From AP-15 sp963755435 (GTDB lineage Bacteria; Pseudomonadota; Alphaproteobacteria; ATCC43930; CGMCC-115725), in NCBI GenBank assembly GCA_963755435.1, contig CAVWJX010000005.1, positions 930,001 to 994,000 of the forward strand: DNA of 64,000 nt, read 5' to 3'. Under the pieces are notes generated by a model. That model had not been told where the DNA came from, ran no database searches, and was given only the letters and a program-made list of their open reading frames with translations. Made by a program: the position numbers and the translations under genes. Position 1 is the stretch's first letter. Each line of letters begins with the position of its first letter. This document shows, piece after piece, positions 61,113 to 64,000 of this stretch.

Positions 61113-61589
61113 TCAGTGCTCGGCCGGTGCCACGCCTTCGATTTCGGCGGCTTCCTCGATCAGGTTCGACTTCATCTCGATTAGCATGTCGAGCAGGCGC
61201 GCGCGATCGGGCTCGGCGATCCCGACGAGCGCTTCCTCGCGGACCTCGGCGGCAAGCGCGAAAATACGGTCGAGCAGCGGATAGGCGGCCTCGGTTAGAT
61301 AGAGCAGATGGGCGCGGCGATCCTTGGGGTCGGCGCGGCGTTCGATCAATCCGGCGGCCTGCAGCCGGTCGAGCAGGCGGGCGAGGGTGATCGGCTCGAG
61401 ATCGAGGATCTGCGCCAGCGCCGCCTGGTTGATGCCCTCCTGGCGCGCCAGATAGGCCAGCACCGAGGATTGCGCGCGGGTCAGGCCGAGCGATGTCGCC
61501 CGCGCCCGCTGCTCGAAGCGCTTGCGCAACAGGCGGGCGACGTCATTCAGAACAAAGCCAAGGGTGCGGCTCGGGACTTCGTGGATCAT
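61113..61589 (-). CDS. MarR-family transcriptional regulator (second)
   Basis: A 158-residue regulator from ATG 61589 (MIHEVPSRTLG). The wHTH is INQAALAQILDLEPITLARL, with the wing RRADPKDRRAHLLYLTEAAY. The C-terminus is helical (EPDRARLLDMLIEMKSNLIE). It diverges from the molybdenum hydroxylase operon at 61731, so it may control that operon. A TATAAT element on the minus strand (61617-61622) lies within an imperfect inverted repeat. Confidence 0.85.
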   Translation of the reverse strand: MIHEVPSRTLGFVLNDVARLLRKRFEQRARATSLGLTRAQSSVLAYLARQEGINQAALAQILDLEPITLARLLDRLQAAGLIERRADPKDRRAHLLYLTEAAYPLLDRIFALAAEVREEALVGIAEPDRARLLDMLIEMKSNLIEEAAEIEGVAPAEH

Positions 61590-61610
61590 GGGCGCCCCAA
61601 CCAACGCTAG

Positions 61611-61626
61611 GCCTCTATTATAGGCT
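61611..61626. promoter_or_regulatory. Possible MarR operator with -10 element
   Basis: GCCTCTATTATAGGC (61611-61625) is an imperfect palindrome whose minus strand contains TATAAT. It sits between the divergent MarR gene and the hydroxylase operon. No good -35 is seen at the usual spacing. The assignment is tentative. Confidence 0.3.
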
Positions 61627-61730
61627 TACTTATCGTCACCGTCTCGCCCGGCGCGCATGCCAGATATGCTCACCGATTGACAGCGCCCGCGCTGGGTGTT
61701 GCAGTTGGTGCCCATTGTTTCCGGAAGGTC

Positions 61731-62564
61731 ATGAAAGCGCCACCCTTCGATTATGTCCGCCCGCGGAGCCTCGGCGAGGCGCTCGATCTGCTGGCTGCCG
61801 GCAACGGCGAGGCGCGGGTCGTGGCCGGCGGGCAATCATTGCTGGCGATGATGAATTTGCGGCTGGCCGCGCCGGGGCTGCTGATCGACATCGCGCGCCT
61901 GCCGGAGCTGGCCGCATTTGGCGAGGACGAAGCGGCGGTTACCCTCGGCGCCGGCGTCACCCACGCCGCGATCGAGGACGGGCGGGTCCCCGATCCGTCG
62001 CAGGGGCTGATGCCGCGGGCCGCGGCGGGTCTCGCCTATCGCGCGATCCGCAATCGCGGCACGTTGGGCGGCAGCCTCGCCTTGGCCGACCCGGCGGCCG
62101 AGTGGCCGGCGGTGCTGGTGGCACTCGGCGCGCAGGCAGCCGTGCACGGCGCCAACGGCCGGCGGCGGCTCGACTGCAACGGCTTCGTGACCGGGATCTT
62201 CGAAACCCGGCTCGCCGACGACGAAATCGTCGAGAGCGTGAGCATCGCCAAGCTTTCGGCAGGCGCGCGGTGGGGCTACGTAAAGCTCTGTCGCAAGACC
62301 GGCGAATTCGCCAGCGCCTTGGCGGTGGTCGTTGCCGATCGGGCGCGCGGCTATTGCCGGGTGGTGCTCGGCGCGGCAAACGGGCCGCCGCTGGTCCTGG
62401 CCGAGGCGTCGCGATCTCTGGCCGAAGGCGCATGCGGCGACGATGCGCTGCAAGGCGCGATCGGCGCCGATCTCGACCGATCTACCGACCGGCATTTCGA
62501 CGATTTTCAGCGCAGTCTGCTCAGCGTGGCGGCGCTGCGCGCGGCGCGGGAGGCGAGCGCATGA
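61731..62564 (+). CDS. Molybdenum hydroxylase FAD-binding (medium) subunit, CoxM-like
   Basis: A 277-residue protein with the FAD-binding PCMH-type motifs FDYVRPRSLGEALDLL, RVVAGGQSLLAMMNLR and AIRNRGTLGGSLALADPAAE. The C-terminal CO_deh_flav_C domain contains VKLCRKTGEFASALAVVVAD. It passes electrons from the iron-sulfur subunit to an acceptor. ATG 61731 starts at the canonical MKAPPFDYVRP; the frame continues upstream but without a ribosome site. The stop overlaps the next ATG by four bases. Confidence 0.9.
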   Translation: MKAPPFDYVRPRSLGEALDLLAAGNGEARVVAGGQSLLAMMNLRLAAPGLLIDIARLPELAAFGEDEAAVTLGAGVTHAAIEDGRVPDPSQGLMPRAAAGLAYRAIRNRGTLGGSLALADPAAEWPAVLVALGAQAAVHGANGRRRLDCNGFVTGIFETRLADDEIVESVSIAKLSAGARWGYVKLCRKTGEFASALAVVVADRARGYCRVVLGAANGPPLVLAEASRSLAEGACGDDALQGAIGADLDRSTDRHFDDFQRSLLSVAALRAAREASA

Positions 62565-63043
62565 CCGCGCTGCGGCTCCGGCTCAATGGCGCCACGATCG
62601 CTGACGAGGTGCCGGCGCGGCTGTCGCTCGCTGATTTCCTGCGTGAGCGGCGCAACCTGACCGGGACGCATCTTGGCTGCGAGCATGGGGTGTGCGGCGC
62701 CTGCACCGTGCTGGTCGACGGCGAGCCGGCGCGCTCCTGCCTGATGCTGGCGGCGGCCTGCGACGAGCGCGCGGTCGAGACCATCGAAGGCTTTGCCGGC
62801 GACCCGTTGATGACGCGGCTGCGCGACAGCTTTCACCGGCATCACGCGCTGCAATGCGGCTTTTGCACACCGGCGATGCTGATTACCGCGCGCGACCTGA
62901 TCCGGCGCGGACAGGCCGGCTCGGAGCAGGCGATTCGCCGCGGCCTCGCCGGCAACATCTGCCGCTGCACCGGCTACACCAACATCGTCGCCGCGATCGC
63001 CGCCGCCGCAGCCTTCGCCGAGGGTCCGACCGATGCCGAATGA
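62561..63043 (+). CDS. Molybdenum hydroxylase 2Fe-2S (small) subunit, CoxS-like
   Basis: A 160-residue ferredoxin-like protein with two [2Fe-2S] clusters. The plant-type cluster is GCEHGVCGACTVLVDGEPAR with SCLML, and the second is QCGFCTPAML ... NICRCTGYTNI. ATG 62561 overlaps the medium-subunit stop. It shuttles electrons from the Mo centre to FAD. Confidence 0.95.
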   Translation: MTALRLRLNGATIADEVPARLSLADFLRERRNLTGTHLGCEHGVCGACTVLVDGEPARSCLMLAAACDERAVETIEGFAGDPLMTRLRDSFHRHHALQCGFCTPAMLITARDLIRRGQAGSEQAIRRGLAGNICRCTGYTNIVAAIAAAAAFAEGPTDAE

Positions 63044-64000
63044 TGCCTGGGGCATCGGCGCCTCCCTGCTGCGCCGCGAGGACGAACGCCATCTCTGCGG
63101 TCGCGGCGAGTTCGTCGCGGACATCAAACTGCCGGGCACGATGGAGGTGGCCTTCGTCCGCAGCCCGCATGCCCATGCCCGGATCCGGTCGATCGCCAAG
63201 CCGCCCGATGCCGAGGGCCGGGTCTTCGCCGCGGCCGACCTGCCGCGGATTCAACCGATCCGCGTCGTGACCCAGGCGGCGGGGGCGAAATCGCCGCCCT
63301 GGACCCCGCTCGCCACCGACAAGGTGCGCTATGTCGGCGAGGCGATCGCCGCCTGCATCGCTTCCTCCCGCGCCGAGGCGGAGGACCTCGCGGCTGCGGT
63401 CGCGGTCGATTTCGAAGTGCTCGACGCGGTTGTCGACGCTCCGCGCGACATGCGCGGCAGCCGTCACCCGGTGCACGAAAGCTGGGGCGACAACCTCTAT
63501 AGCGAGCGGGTGTTCGAGGGCGGCGACATCGACGCTGCCGCGCGCGCCGCCGCGGTCACGATCCGCCGCGACTACCGCATGCACCGGCAGTCGGGGGCAC
63601 CACTCGAGGGCCGCGCCGTGCTCGCCTGCCGCGACCACCGGCTCGACGAGATCGTGGTCTACGCCTCGACCCAGACGCCGCACACCGTGCGCGTTGCCTT
63701 GGGCGAGTTCCTCGGCCTCGAATTGCACCGTATCCGTGTTGTTGCCCCCGATGTCGGCGGCGGGTTTGGACCGAAGGCGCGGCTCTACCCGGAAGAAATC
63801 ATCCTGGCCGCCCTGGCGCTCGAGCTCGACCACCCGGTGCGCTGGGTCGAGGACCGCGGCGAGCACCTGCTGACCTCGGCCCACACCCGCGACCACCATT
63901 ACAAAGTCACCGCCTATGCCGACGGCCAAGGCCGGATTCTCGGGATCGATGCCGAGATCGTCGTCGATGCGGGTGCCTATGGGCTGTGGCCGCAGGGGCC
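63033..64000 (+). CDS. Molybdenum hydroxylase large subunit, CoxL/XDH-like (partial)
   Basis: The first 322 codons of a molybdopterin-binding large subunit; the window ends inside it. MPNDAWGIGASLLRREDERH is the family start and APDVGGGFGPKARLYPEEII is the conserved Gly-rich loop. ATG 63033 is eleven bases before the small-subunit stop in another frame, so the operon is tightly overlapped. The active-site loop and catalytic Glu lie beyond the window, so the substrate class (CO, aldehyde or heterocycle) cannot be judged. Confidence 0.92.
   Translation, partial: MPNDAWGIGASLLRREDERHLCGRGEFVADIKLPGTMEVAFVRSPHAHARIRSIAKPPDAEGRVFAAADLPRIQPIRVVTQAAGAKSPPWTPLATDKVRYVGEAIAACIASSRAEAEDLAAAVAVDFEVLDAVVDAPRDMRGSRHPVHESWGDNLYSERVFEGGDIDAAARAAAVTIRRDYRMHRQSGAPLEGRAVLACRDHRLDEIVVYASTQTPHTVRVALGEFLGLELHRIRVVAPDVGGGFGPKARLYPEEIILAALALELDHPVRWVEDRGEHLLTSAHTRDHHYKVTAYADGQGRILGIDAEIVVDAGAYGLWPQG

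Overview
The window is strongly GC-rich DNA. Gene content points to a free-living, metabolically versatile soil or water proteobacterium, most likely an alphaproteobacterium. That placement rests on gene content, codon style and dispersed palindromic repeats of a type common in rhizobial and rhodospirillal genomes; no rRNA or tRNA gene is present to test it. I see no CRISPR array, prophage, replication origin or rRNA/tRNA gene.

Layout. Bases 1-18000 hold the end of a PutA-like dehydrogenase, a run of flavoenzymes (FAD-linked oxidase, DAO-type oxidoreductase, amine oxidase, Baeyer-Villiger monooxygenase), an OmpA-type porin, an ABC-F ATPase, an amidohydrolase, a ThDP-enzyme/class III CoA-transferase pair like oxalyl-CoA decarboxylase/formyl-CoA transferase, and argC. 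Bases 18000-28700 hold an orphan peptide-binding protein, a LVIVD propeller protein, a COG0523 GTPase, then a distinctive module: two PEP-CTERM surface proteins facing an N-acyl amino acid synthase that is translationally coupled to a ThiF/E1-like enzyme. Both PEP-CTERM genes have sigma-54 type -24/-12 promoters and share an upstream repeat (GTAA-N6-CCGACAG). Bases 28700-49100 carry transporters, a multicopper oxidase, a probable catabolic operon (two-subunit ThDP decarboxylase, GMC dehydrogenase, D-threonine-aldolase-like enzyme, unknown protein), a divergent aromatic transporter/HpaB monooxygenase pair, an Lhr helicase with a palindromic repeat inserted in frame, an orphan molybdenum hydroxylase large subunit and a second COG0523 GTPase. 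An intact insertion sequence with 28-bp perfect terminal inverted repeats and passenger ORFs lies at 49145-50914. Downstream is a six-gene branched-chain-type ABC transporter operon with an acyl-CoA ligase inside it, an asparaginase-like enzyme, two MarR regulators, a tandem DUF427 protein and a CO-dehydrogenase-like medium/small/large operon that runs off the end.

Quality warning. At least thirteen single-base frameshifts interrupt otherwise well-conserved genes. Nine fall between 8480 and 13480, and most sit in short homopolymers. They look more like sequencing indels than gene decay, so affected genes are annotated as single frameshifted CDSs.

Small secreted proteins recur. Two paralogous proteins rich in His and Pro (4109 and 59616) share a signal peptide and an ELNRxELSR motif, and there is also a poly-His protein (37158) and a Pro-rich one (30235).
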